Below are positions 32,060 to 40,226 of a stretch of 64,000 bases of DNA, piece after piece (position 1 is the stretch's first letter; the number at the start of each line of letters is the position of its first letter). Position numbers and translations under genes: made by a program. Where the stretch lies: positions 1-64,000 of the forward strand of contig CACYYD010000008.1 of NCBI GenBank assembly GCA_902778585.1, read 5' to 3'. The stretch is from an uncultured Eubacteriales bacterium. Lineage in GTDB: Bacteria > Bacillota > Clostridia > Peptostreptococcales > Anaerovoracaceae. The notes under the pieces are model-generated. The model had not been told where the DNA came from, did no database searches, and saw only the letters and a program-made list of their open reading frames with translations.

Positions 32060-32088
32060 ATTATAAGCGAGCGATTTGTAAAAATCAA
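32060..32088 (-). promoter_or_regulatory. Promoter of the lyase attenuator transcript
   Basis: On the minus strand TTGATT (32088-32083) and TATAAT (32065-32060) are separated by exactly 17 bp, a near-consensus sigma-A promoter. It would start transcription about 40 nt before the leader peptide. Confidence 0.75.
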
Positions 32089-32152
32089 CAAAAATTTTCA
32101 AATGTTTTTATTATTATACACAAACCGACAAAAACGCTCATTTCTCCAAATC

Positions 32153-32181
32153 TTGTGCGGATCACGGGCGGAGGCTATAAT
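32153..32181 (+). promoter_or_regulatory. Promoter of the glycyl radical enzyme operon
   Basis: TTGTGC (32153-32158), a 17-bp spacer and TATAAT (32176-32181) lie about 46 nt before the activase start. The promoter is divergent from the lyase promoter, with 64 bp between the two -35 regions. Confidence 0.65.
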
Positions 32182-32227
32182 TAAAACATATACAGATCGT
32201 GATCGGCTGATTTCAGGAGAAAGCGAT

Positions 32228-33139
32228 ATGAAGAGTCCGTTGGTGCTTGAACTTAAAGGCAATTCACTGGACGACGGCCCGGGCATAAGAACGGCGGTCT
32301 TTTTTAAGGGCTGCCCGCTTAGCTGTGTTTGGTGCCATAATCCGGAGAGCAAGCATACGGAGGCTGAACTTTCAGTCTCTCTTTCGGACTGCATAGGCTG
32401 CGGAACATGTAAAAAAGTGTGCCCGCAGAAGGCGGCTGATCTTGCTCAGCAGGGAATAGTGGACCGGGCGAAGTGCGTCCGGTGTTTTTTGTGCACTGAA
32501 AGCTGTCCGCCTAAGGCTTTGCAGCGCGTTGGCCGCGAGATGTCCATCGAGGATATCGTCAAAAAGTGCGCTGCGGACAAGCCGTTCTATGAGGTGTCGG
32601 GCGGCGGCGTGACACTCAGCGGCGGCGAGCCTACGATGTTCACCGACTGGGTCGGGGAGCTCGCGCTGAGGCTCACGGAGGAGGGCATGCGGGTCCACCT
32701 CGAGACCTGCGGCATGTTCGACTATGAGAAGGTCCGCGGGAAGCTTCTGCCGTACGTGTCGAGCATCTACATGGACGTGAAGATCGCGGACAGGGAGGCG
32801 CACAGAAAATACTGCGGAGTGTACAACGACGTCATACTTGAGAACCTGCGCAGGCTGTTTGCGGACTCGGGGGAGATGGGATTTTCGCTCCTGCCGAGAA
32901 CACCGCTCATCCCGGAGATCACCGACACGGACGAAAACCTTACGGCCATCATGCGGCTGTATAAGGAGATCGGCATCACCAGGACAGAACTTCTGCCGTA
33001 CAACCCGACGTGGTACGGCAAGACTGAAAAGCTGGGGGTCAGCGTGCCGGCCGAACTCGAGGGCGTCAGGCACTGGCAGAGCAGCGAAAAGCTTGAACAT
33101 TGCAAGGATATATTCCGGAGCGAAGGTATCGATTGTTAA
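32228..33139 (+). CDS. Glycyl radical enzyme activating enzyme (radical SAM)
   Basis: The product is 303 residues from ATG 32228 (AGGAGAAAG upstream). The radical SAM triad is C29-x3-C33-x2-C36 (GCPLSCVWCHNPES). Two further 4Fe-4S clusters sit in CIGCGTCKKVCP and CVRCFLCTESCP. SGGGVTLSGGEP and LETCGMF are typical of activases. It abstracts hydrogen from the glycine of the enzyme encoded 12 bp downstream. The two-cluster insert is the form seen with dehydratase, lyase and decarboxylase glycyl radical enzymes rather than PFL. Confidence 0.92.
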   Translation: MKSPLVLELKGNSLDDGPGIRTAVFFKGCPLSCVWCHNPESKHTEAELSVSLSDCIGCGTCKKVCPQKAADLAQQGIVDRAKCVRCFLCTESCPPKALQRVGREMSIEDIVKKCAADKPFYEVSGGGVTLSGGEPTMFTDWVGELALRLTEEGMRVHLETCGMFDYEKVRGKLLPYVSSIYMDVKIADREAHRKYCGVYNDVILENLRRLFADSGEMGFSLLPRTPLIPEITDTDENLTAIMRLYKEIGITRTELLPYNPTWYGKTEKLGVSVPAELEGVRHWQSSEKLEHCKDIFRSEGIDC

Positions 33140-33151
33140 GGAGGGAGAACA

Positions 33152-36115
33152 ATGAACGGAAGCCTGACAGGAGCAGCAGCCAACCGGATAGCGAACGCGG
33201 TGCTTCATTTCTTTGCCTTTGAATTCACGAAGGTGAAGAAGAACCAGGAGTATCTTAAATCCAAGGACGGCTGGATCAATTTTTCGATAGGTCTCACCAC
33301 TGAGAACGGCGAGGTGGCGCAGAGCATATGGTTCAAGGACGGCAAGGCGAAGGTGAAGAGCAGCGTCGAGGGCGTTGACACCAAGCTGATCCTCAAGGAT
33401 ACCGGCGTTCTGGCGCAGCTGGCGACGCTGCCTCCGAACGAGGTCCTCAATCTGATGCTCAAAAACAAGATGGCGAGCAGCGGCAACATGCAGTATCTTG
33501 AGCTCTTCAACCTGATGATCTCGGTCCTCATGAAGGACAAGCAGGTGAAGCAGATGCATGCGCAGGCTGAGGAGCGCGCTGAGACGGGCCGCGAGATGGT
33601 GGACGACCCGGATGTACCGCGCAAGCGTCCGCCGCTGGAGTTCCTGAAGTCGGAGACGACAGATCCGGGCGTGAAGTGTATCGGCGACGACCAGTATCTG
33701 TCGACCTATAAGCTCGACCAATATCCGCGCCTAAGGAAGTTCCTCGACAAGCATCTGAGCGACCGCCCGGCGATCTGCACCGAGAGGGCAGTCCTGCAGA
33801 CGGAGTGGCACCGCAAGAACGGCTTCGAGACAAAACCGGACGGCACGCCGTGGGTGCCGGAGCTCCGCCAGGCGTACATGTTCAAATACCTGATGGAGAA
33901 CAGGAAGCCTATCATCAGAAAGGGCGACCTCATTGCGGGCACGACTACTACCAAGGAGATCGGCGTTCCGATCTATCCTGACGGCGTGGGCCTCCTCATC
34001 TGGGGCGAGCTGCTGACTGTTAGCGAGCGTATGCTGCAGCCGTACGAGCCGCTCGAGGACTGGGAGATCAAGACCCTGAGCCAGGATGTCTTCCCGTACT
34101 GGGTACACAGAAACTTCAGAGAATACGTGCGCGAGAAATACCATGAACCGAAGTGCCAGAAGCTCGACGAGCGCTGGGCTGCGTGCTTCATGTGGAAGAA
34201 CGTCGCGCTTTCGCATACGATAATCGACTACCCTAAACTGCTGAGGCTCGGTCTCACCGGCATCATCGACGAGGTGAAGGCGGAGCTCGCGAAGAAGGGC
34301 AATTCAGAAGATAAGAAGAACGAGCTCGAGGCAATGATCCTCTGCTACGAGGGCATGATCGCGTACGCGAGACACCTCGCTGAGCAGGCGCGCAAGGAGG
34401 CGGCGGCAGAGACCGATCCGAAGAGAAAGAAGGAGCTCGAGGTCATCGCCGAGGCTGTGGCGCACTCGCCTGAGTTCCCGGCGCGCAACATGGAAGAGGC
34501 CGTTCAGGCTATCTGGATCCACTGGGTGGGCGTCCACATGGAGAGCACCAACGCGGGATTCTCGCTCGGCAGAATGGACCAGTGGCTGCAGCCGTTCTTT
34601 GTTGCCGATATGGCGAAGCTGAAGACGAAGGAGGAGAAGGACGCGTACATCTCGCACGTGATAGAGCTGCTCGGATGCTTCTATCTGCGCTGCCAGGACC
34701 ACGTGCCTCTGGTCCCGGATATCGGCAATTACCTCTTCGGCGGAAGCTCGTCCGACCAGGCGATCACTCTCGGCGGCGTTACTCCAGAGGGCGAGGATGC
34801 GGTCAACGACATGACTTACGTCTTCCTGAAGGTCACCGAGATGCTCGGCATGAGGGACCCTAACGTCAACGCGCGCTACAACGCTTCGAAGAACAGCGAG
34901 GCTTACCTGCGCAGGCTGTGCGAGGTAAACGTGCACACGACTTCGACTCCGTCGATCCACAATGACGAGACTGTCATGGCGTCGCTGGTCGACCTCGGCT
35001 ACGCGCCTGAGGATCTGCGCGACTGGTCGGCGACCGGATGCGTCGAGCCGACTATCTCGGGCAAGCACATCGGCCACACCAACTGCATGATGTTCAACAT
35101 GGTGGCGGCGCTCGAGATGGCTCTGTACAACGGCTATCATCCGCTGATGCGCTGGCGCGTGGGGCCTAAGACGGGTGAGATCGCAGACTTCAAGACTTTC
35201 GATCAGTTCCTTGAGGCATTCTTCATACAGCTGAAGTGCCTGGCTGATCTGACCTGCGAATACAACAATCTGCTGGGCGAGGCGCACGCAGTGCTGCGTC
35301 CGACTCCGCTCATGTCTGCGATGACTGCGGACTGCATCGAGAAGGGTCTCGATGTCACGAAGGGCGGCGCAAGGTACAATTCGTCGGGCACGGCCTGCAT
35401 CGGTCTGGCTGACATCGTCGACTCGCTCATGGCGATCAAGGATCTCGTTTTCGACCGCAAGAAGTACACCTTCCGCGAGCTGGTCGAGGCTGTGAGGGTC
35501 AACTTTGAGGGACACGAGGCGATGAGGAGCGTGATCCTGACGGAGACTCCGAGATTCGGATCGGGCAGCGACGAGGCTGTCGAGGTCGCGAACCGCGTGA
35601 CGAAGTACATGAAGGATTGCTTCTGGGAGCATCTGAATTACAGAGGCGGCCACTATACGACCGGATTCTGGTCGATGTCGAACCATGTCGCGTTCGGCGC
35701 GCTGACCGGAGCTCTGCCTTCGGGACGTCTGGCATACCAGCCGTTCACGCCGGGTCTTACGCCTGAGGCGAACGCGTCAAAGAGCCTTCTGGACAACATC
35801 CGCGACGTCACAAGGCTTGAGCCGACCAGCATGAACAACAACATCGCATTCAACGTAAAGGTGAATCCGTCGCCGCGCGACACGCACGCGCAGACGGTGG
35901 AGCATGTGAAGAACTACGCGCAGGCGTACGCGAATATGGGCGGCATGCAGATGCAGTTCAATGTCGTGTCGTCGGCCACGATGCGCGCGGCGATGGCGAG
36001 GCCGGAGGAGTACAAGGACCTGATGGTACGTATCTCCGGATACAACGCGTACTTCACGCAGCTGAACCGCGATCTGCAGCTTGAGCTCATCAACCGCGCG
36101 GATTACGGGATGTAG
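33152..36115 (+). CDS. Glycyl radical enzyme with N-terminal SCP2-like domain
   Basis: The product is 987 residues. The first 130 (DGWINFSIGLTTENGEVAQS, then IWFKDGKAKVKSSVEGVDTK) resemble an SCP2 sterol-carrier domain, and a linker leads into a full-length glycyl radical enzyme. The thiyl Cys is C630 in WSATGCVEP, with E632 as the base used by dehydratases, C-N lyases and aryl-acetate decarboxylases. The radical Gly is G963 in VRISGYNAYF. The extra domain suggests a hydrophobic substrate. The divergent lyase hints at aromatic amino-acid products, but the reaction is not known. Confidence 0.85.
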   Translation: MNGSLTGAAANRIANAVLHFFAFEFTKVKKNQEYLKSKDGWINFSIGLTTENGEVAQSIWFKDGKAKVKSSVEGVDTKLILKDTGVLAQLATLPPNEVLNLMLKNKMASSGNMQYLELFNLMISVLMKDKQVKQMHAQAEERAETGREMVDDPDVPRKRPPLEFLKSETTDPGVKCIGDDQYLSTYKLDQYPRLRKFLDKHLSDRPAICTERAVLQTEWHRKNGFETKPDGTPWVPELRQAYMFKYLMENRKPIIRKGDLIAGTTTTKEIGVPIYPDGVGLLIWGELLTVSERMLQPYEPLEDWEIKTLSQDVFPYWVHRNFREYVREKYHEPKCQKLDERWAACFMWKNVALSHTIIDYPKLLRLGLTGIIDEVKAELAKKGNSEDKKNELEAMILCYEGMIAYARHLAEQARKEAAAETDPKRKKELEVIAEAVAHSPEFPARNMEEAVQAIWIHWVGVHMESTNAGFSLGRMDQWLQPFFVADMAKLKTKEEKDAYISHVIELLGCFYLRCQDHVPLVPDIGNYLFGGSSSDQAITLGGVTPEGEDAVNDMTYVFLKVTEMLGMRDPNVNARYNASKNSEAYLRRLCEVNVHTTSTPSIHNDETVMASLVDLGYAPEDLRDWSATGCVEPTISGKHIGHTNCMMFNMVAALEMALYNGYHPLMRWRVGPKTGEIADFKTFDQFLEAFFIQLKCLADLTCEYNNLLGEAHAVLRPTPLMSAMTADCIEKGLDVTKGGARYNSSGTACIGLADIVDSLMAIKDLVFDRKKYTFRELVEAVRVNFEGHEAMRSVILTETPRFGSGSDEAVEVANRVTKYMKDCFWEHLNYRGGHYTTGFWSMSNHVAFGALTGALPSGRLAYQPFTPGLTPEANASKSLLDNIRDVTRLEPTSMNNNIAFNVKVNPSPRDTHAQTVEHVKNYAQAYANMGGMQMQFNVVSSATMRAAMARPEEYKDLMVRISGYNAYFTQLNRDLQLELINRADYGM

Positions 36116-36237
36116 GGAAGGCGCGCGATGCAAATTCGGGGCGGTCCGGGCAAAAGCTAATGGACTAAGCGCGCCGGATATGGCAGCGGGCGTGATAATA
36201 GGGACTGTTTGATCTGCTAAATGCGGAAGAATTTTTG

Positions 36238-36262
36238 AACGGCGCCTTCGGGCGCCGTTTTC
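36238..36262 (+). terminator. Intrinsic terminator of the glycyl radical operon
   Basis: AACGGCGCC (36238-36246), loop TTCG and GGCGCCGTT (36251-36259), then TTTC. The UUCG tetraloop makes this a very stable hairpin. Confidence 0.88.
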
Positions 36263-36323
36263 ATTTGGGAGATGAGGCTGAACCGGCAGGCAGCCGGCTG
36301 TTTGGAGACAGATAAATGGGTGC

Positions 36324-36580
36324 GGGTGTAACTCTGAACAATTTTCTTTCAAAACTACACCCAAAATTGAAAAAATGGGCAAAAATAGGTGGCGAAAAGG
36401 CAAAATGGTGTATCTGGCGGAGAAAAACCTGCGGAGATACACCCGTTTTGACAAAATGGGTGTAAGTAAACGGCATAATTATTGAAATAATACACCCGAA
36501 TGGCTGTTTCGGGACTGATTATGGGCTTTAGGAGGGGTGGCGGGTGTAGATTTCGGATATTTTTGCTGAGAAATACACCC
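36324..36580. repeat. Four-unit inverted-repeat element, copy B
   Basis: Units start at 36324, 36406, 36458 and 36542 (spacing 82, 52, 84). Each is 39-40 nt, GGGTGTA (TGGTGTA in unit 2) to TACACCC. The central spacer GTTTTGACAAAAT is 13 nt, as in the other copies. Interiors differ from copies A and C, so the flanking half-sites and the geometry are what is conserved. It fills most of the gap behind the glycyl radical operon terminator. Confidence 0.88.
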
Positions 36581-36659
36581 AAATAGATTCGGAACGGGAT
36601 GGCGGAGTGCAGATGGGCCGGATTTGAGGTGCGCCGCTCGTGCTCCTGTGCACTCCCGG

Positions 36660-36746
36660 GGCCTGCTGGCCGATCGCCCCGCTCTATAGCTGGCGTCAGG
36701 GCTTTGGAGATGCCCGTCGCCAGCGCTGGGGCTCTCGGGGCAGGCC
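36660..36746. other. GC-rich three-tier nested hairpin
   Basis: Three pairs nest around one centre: GGCCTGC (36660-36666) with GCAGGCC (36740-36746), GCCCC (36676-36680) with GGGGC (36728-36732), and GCTGGCG (36689-36695) with CGCCAGC (36718-36724). The stretch is far more GC-rich than its surroundings and has no gene. It could be a structured RNA or an imported segment. Confidence 0.45.
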
Positions 36747-36857
36747 GCGCACCGATGAATGAGTGTTGCAGGATGAATCAGGGCTTAGAAACAAAACCCT
36801 GAACCCAATATATAGTTGCGGGAAGTCAAAAAGACGGCAGAAAGCTACAGTACTTTG

Positions 36858-36866
36858 TGGTAGAAT
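36858..36866 (+). promoter_or_regulatory. Extended -10 promoter of the SanA-like gene
   Basis: TGGTAGAAT (TG-N-TAGAAT) would give a leader of about 120 nt that includes the GGCCATAGGGGACAA repeats. There is no good -35. Confidence 0.5.
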
Positions 36867-36883
36867 GGACATCATCGACAAAT

Positions 36884-36944
36884 GGCCATAGGGGACAAAC
36901 GGCCAAGGGGACAAGATAGGAAAGTAAATGGCCATAGGGGATAA
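36884..36944 (+). repeat. Triple short repeat in the SanA-like gene leader
   Basis: GGCCATAGGGGACAA (36884-36898), GGCCAAGGGGACAA (36901-36914) and GGCCATAGGGGATAA (36930-36944) occur in a row. They may be operator sites, or AGGGGA-type decoys for ribosomes. Confidence 0.55.
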
Positions 36945-36990
36945 AGGACCAAATTAAAAGGAATATAGGGACGGAAACGGGATCCGGTAA

Positions 36991-37683
36991 ATGAGAAGAT
37001 TTTTTAGAACGATACTGATATTGATAATAGCCGCCGCCGCGCTCGCGCTCGGCGCGAGCGCTTTTGTCGCCAAAAGCGCGTCCGCAGACATCGCGGCGAC
37101 GGACGCGGGCGGCGGCATCACGGAAGCGGAAGCCGATGCCTGCAGGGGCATCGGCCCCCAATGTATTCTGGTGCTCGGCTGCGCCGCCGGAACGGACGGC
37201 GAGCCTTCGCCTATGCTGAAGGACAGGCTCGACACCGCTATCTCACTTTACAGGCAGGGTGTCGCGCCTAAGCTCCTGCTGAGCGGAGACAACAGCATCA
37301 GCGAATACAGCGAGCCTGAGAGCATGTTCAAATACACTGTCGCCCAGGGCGTGCCGAAAGAAGATATCTTCCTGGACTACGCAGGTTTTTCAACTTATGA
37401 ATCGATATACAGGGCAAACGCCATCTTCAGAGTGGAGCGCATGGTGGTGGTGACTCAGAAATATCATCTCTTCAGAGCGCTCCATACAAGCAAGGCGCTC
37501 GGCATAACGGCAAAGGGCGTCGCTTCAAACCAGCAGCAATATGCCGGCCGCTACTACAGGGAGGCCAGGGAAGTTCTTGCCAGAGACAAGGATCTTGTAA
37601 AGGGCATACTGAAACTCAAGCCGACTTATCTTGGAGATGAATTTCCTATAGAAGGCGACGGCAGAGACACGCAGATCTTCTGA
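36991..37683 (+). CDS. SanA/YdcF-type DUF218 membrane protein
   Basis: The product is 230 residues. An N-terminal helix (about 5-28) anchors a DUF218 domain on the outer face: CILVLGCAA, then MLKDRLDTAISLYRQGVAPK, LLLSGDN, the acidic YSEPESMFKY, and VVVTQKYHLFRAL. SanA and ElyC of this family affect envelope integrity and vancomycin sensitivity in enterobacteria. The exact reaction is unknown. It probably heads an operon with the sirtuin gene 10 bp later. Confidence 0.83.
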   Translation: MRRFFRTILILIIAAAALALGASAFVAKSASADIAATDAGGGITEAEADACRGIGPQCILVLGCAAGTDGEPSPMLKDRLDTAISLYRQGVAPKLLLSGDNSISEYSEPESMFKYTVAQGVPKEDIFLDYAGFSTYESIYRANAIFRVERMVVVTQKYHLFRALHTSKALGITAKGVASNQQQYAGRYYREAREVLARDKDLVKGILKLKPTYLGDEFPIEGDGRDTQIF

Positions 37684-37693
37684 TCCACAAGGT

Positions 37694-38446
37694 ATGGAAC
37701 CAAACAACTTCAAACCAAACGCGATATCCGAATTAAAAGCCATCATCGACCGCTCGCGCCGTATCGTTTTCTTCGGAGGAGCCGGAGTCTCGACGGCGAG
37801 CGGCATTCCGGACTTCAGGTCCGCGGATGGTCTCTACGCGGAGGCCTACAACGGCAGGTCTCCCGAAGACATCCTGAGCGCGGGATTCTTTGCCATGCAC
37901 ACGGCTGAGTTCTACGATTTCTACCGCAAGTACATGCTGCATCCGGAGGCAAAGCCTAACGCGGTGCACAGATATCTTTACCGCCTTGAGAAGCAGGACA
38001 AGCTCCGCGGCATAGTGACCCAGAACATCGACGGCCTGCACAAGATGGCCGGCAACAAGAGGGTGTATGAGCTCCATGGAAGCGTTTACGAGAATTACTG
38101 CGTGGACTGCGAGGCGGAATATCCGGTCGAAAAGATCGCCGCTTCGGAGGGCGTGCCGCGCTGCGATAGATGCGGCGGCATAATCAAACCGTGGGTCGTG
38201 CTCTACGGAGAAATACCTGACAAGTACACGGGCATAGGCGCGTGCAGGGAGATCACGGGCGCCGACACCATGATAGTCGCGGGCACGTCGCTCTCGGTCG
38301 AGCCGGCGGCGTCATACATCGATTACTTCAGCGGCAAGAATCTCATAGTGATAAACAGAGAGCCGACGCCGGCCGACGAAAGGGCGACGCTGGTCATAAG
38401 AGGCGACGTTGAGAAAGTGTTCGAAGCGCTGGAGGCCGGCCTATGA
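37694..38446 (+). CDS. cobB: NAD-dependent protein deacylase (sirtuin)
   Basis: The product is 250 residues, the size of a bacterial sirtuin. NAD-binding GGAGVSTASGIPDFRS, the TQNIDGLH motif, the catalytic His in ELHGSV, and the zinc Cys pairs CVDC and CDRC are all present. It removes acetyl or other acyl groups from lysines with NAD+. It overlaps the DUF457 gene by four bases. Confidence 0.92.
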   Translation: MEPNNFKPNAISELKAIIDRSRRIVFFGGAGVSTASGIPDFRSADGLYAEAYNGRSPEDILSAGFFAMHTAEFYDFYRKYMLHPEAKPNAVHRYLYRLEKQDKLRGIVTQNIDGLHKMAGNKRVYELHGSVYENYCVDCEAEYPVEKIAASEGVPRCDRCGGIIKPWVVLYGEIPDKYTGIGACREITGADTMIVAGTSLSVEPAASYIDYFSGKNLIVINREPTPADERATLVIRGDVEKVFEALEAGL

Positions 38447-39033
38447 TGGCGAAAGCCCATGTGACAGTGGGGATGGCCGCGGCGTTTACGATCATCGCTC
38501 CGCATACGGTGCAGGAAGCTCTGCCGGTGGTTGCGGGAGCTTCGATCGGCTGCCTCATCTGCGACATTGACAGCGAGAGCAAGACCGAAAAGACGGAGTC
38601 CTCGCGTTGGCGCATCATCATGCTTATAGTCGCGGCCGCGGCTCTTATCGAGGACCATCTGCTGGACGCGGGCATGTGGAGGTCGCTTTCGGAGGGCAGT
38701 CCGTATCTCTGGTTCGCGGGGATGGCGGGCTTTGCGCTCGTCTGCACATTCGCGAGCGTATCGAGCCACAGGGGATTTTCGCATTCGCTGCTCGCACTTG
38801 CCGCCATGACGCTCTGCCTGTGGCTGGTCTTCCCGGCGGCGGCTCCGCCATTTGCGATAGCTTTCGCATCGCATCAGATCCTGGATCTCACAAACAAGAG
38901 GTCGGTCAGGCTGTTCTATCCGGCGAAGAAGGGGGTCTGCCTGGGCTGGTTCTACGCGGACAGGATCGCGGACAGGATATGCGCGGCGGCGGGCGCGGTC
39001 TGGCTGCTGCTCATTTGCCTGAGGCTGTTTTAG
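38443..39033 (+). CDS. YdjM/DUF457 family membrane metal-dependent hydrolase
   Basis: The product is 196 residues. The N-terminal AKAHVTVGMAAAF holds the first metal His; GASIGCLICDIDSES and SHRGFSHSLLALA supply the Asp and His residues of the LexA-regulated YdjM family (PF04307). Four hydrophobic helices place it in the membrane. Its enzymatic role is not established. ATG 38446 is an equally good start. Confidence 0.85.
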   Translation: MMAKAHVTVGMAAAFTIIAPHTVQEALPVVAGASIGCLICDIDSESKTEKTESSRWRIIMLIVAAAALIEDHLLDAGMWRSLSEGSPYLWFAGMAGFALVCTFASVSSHRGFSHSLLALAAMTLCLWLVFPAAAPPFAIAFASHQILDLTNKRSVRLFYPAKKGVCLGWFYADRIADRICAAAGAVWLLLICLRLF

Positions 39034-39113
39034 GGCAGACGTTTTGGCGCAAAACCGTCAACTTGCCGGCATGCGACAAAAAGAAGCGTTACTCTTGTCA
39101 AACAGAGGGCGGT

Positions 39114-39292
39114 ATGGGAAAATTAGCGCAATATACGGGGACACTGCAGCAGGCATCACGGCTGAGCAGATGAAGACCTGCCTCGCGTCTCAGCAGGGCG
39201 AAGAGGATGCTGTCATGCTGTACAAGCGCATGGCAAAGAAGGTCAGGGATCAGGCAGACCGCGAGGCATTCGAGAGACAGCGCACCGAATGA
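39114..39292 (+). pseudogene. Rubrerythrin-like gene remnant (frameshifted, truncated)
   Basis: The start frame reads MGKLAQYTGT. After a frame change the sequence continues AAGITAEQMKTCLASQQGEE, then DAVMLYKRMAKKVRDQADRE. This is the first helix pair of a rubrerythrin-type di-iron protein with its Glu ligands. The protein then stops (RQRTE) where the second helix pair should follow. A frameshift and a C-terminal deletion make it non-functional. Confidence 0.65.
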
Positions 39293-39315
39293 TCATTTGG
39301 GGGATAATTCAGTAA

Positions 39316-39483
39316 GTAACCAGAACGCTCATAAGCGGAAACACGCTGCAGCTCAAGGACTACAGCAGCACTGACTGGCCGTGGTCGATGTTCGATCCGG
39401 ACTCCAAAAAGAAAAGACACGAGACTGTCTTCCCGGAAGAGTGCAAAAGAGCCTTTGAGATGGGAGCAGAACTGGCAAGATAA
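39316..39483 (+). pseudogene. Flavodoxin/NAD(P)H oxidoreductase C-terminal remnant
   Basis: An open frame without a start reads TLISGNTLQLKDYSS, then WSMFDPDSKKKRHETVFPEE, and ends CKRAFEMGAELAR. The ending is typical of multimeric flavodoxin (WrbA/iron-sulfur flavoprotein-like) proteins. It directly follows the rubrerythrin remnant, so one deletion may have removed the region between two redox genes. Confidence 0.5.
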
Positions 39484-39494
39484 CGATAAGATTT

Positions 39495-39528
39495 CCGGGC
39501 ATTTCCATAAGGGGTGCCCGGTCTTTCT
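39495..39528 (+). terminator. Hairpin terminator
   Basis: CCGGGCA (39495-39501) pairs with TGCCCGG (39515-39521), followed by the T-rich TCTTTCT. It lies just before the phosphatase ribosome-binding site. Confidence 0.6.
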
Positions 39529-39540
39529 CAGGAGGATAGT

Positions 39541-40197
39541 TTGATAAAAGCATGTATATTTGATCTTGACGGGACGCTCGCGAGGACGCAGGAGTCGATC
39601 GCGAGACCCGTTAATATGACACTGGCTCACTACGGACTGCCTGAGCAGCCCGTAGAAGCTTTTAATTATTTTGCGGGAGACGGCATAAAGAATGCTCTCA
39701 GACGTGCGCTCATCGCATCGGGCGACACTGACGCATCGCATCTTGAGGAAGGTCTTCCGATGTGCAGGGCGTGGATGCAGGAGGACCCGTGCTACCACGT
39801 GGAGCCGTACGACCACATAGTCTGGGCGCTTGGCGAACTGAAAAAGAGAGGCGTGAAGATCGCGGTCTTCTCGAACAAGCCGCACCTCAGCGCGGTCAGC
39901 GTGGTGGAGACTATCTTCGGCAAGGGGATGTTCGACCACATACAGGGCCAGACGGACAGGATAGCCATAAAACCCGATCCTACGGGGGTCTTTGAGATAC
40001 TCAAAGAATTCGGCGTAAGCACTGATGAATGCCTGTATTTCGGAGATACGAATACCGATATGCTTACGGGGCACAATGCCGGTGTAAAAACTGTCGGAGT
40101 TAGCTGGGGATTCAGACCGAAAAGTGAACTTAAAGAGTATAATGCTGATATAATAATAGACAGCGCCAAAGAGATCCCGGGATTGCTTGACGCTTAG
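39541..40197 (+). CDS. HAD hydrolase, phosphoglycolate phosphatase-like
   Basis: The product is 218 residues from a TTG start that has the strong AGGAGGATAG in front. HAD motif I is FDLDGTLA, motif II VFSNKP, motif III the Lys in IAIKPDP, and motif IV YFGDTNTDML. The helical cap (about 15-85) is of the Gph/PGMB type. It removes phosphate from small metabolites; the substrate is not fixed by sequence. Confidence 0.85.
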   Translation: MIKACIFDLDGTLARTQESIARPVNMTLAHYGLPEQPVEAFNYFAGDGIKNALRRALIASGDTDASHLEEGLPMCRAWMQEDPCYHVEPYDHIVWALGELKKRGVKIAVFSNKPHLSAVSVVETIFGKGMFDHIQGQTDRIAIKPDPTGVFEILKEFGVSTDECLYFGDTNTDMLTGHNAGVKTVGVSWGFRPKSELKEYNADIIIDSAKEIPGLLDA

Positions 40198-40226
40198 AAG
40201 AAAACTGACAGAAGGATACAGGACAA

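Noticed and set aside
34304..35686. A 460-codon open frame on the minus strand
   Set aside because: It is antisense to the glycyl radical enzyme, which has intact catalytic motifs.
36599..36802. A 67-codon open frame in the gap
   Set aside because: It coincides with the GC-rich nested hairpin, has no ribosome-binding site and reads as low-complexity Cys, Arg, Ala and Gly.
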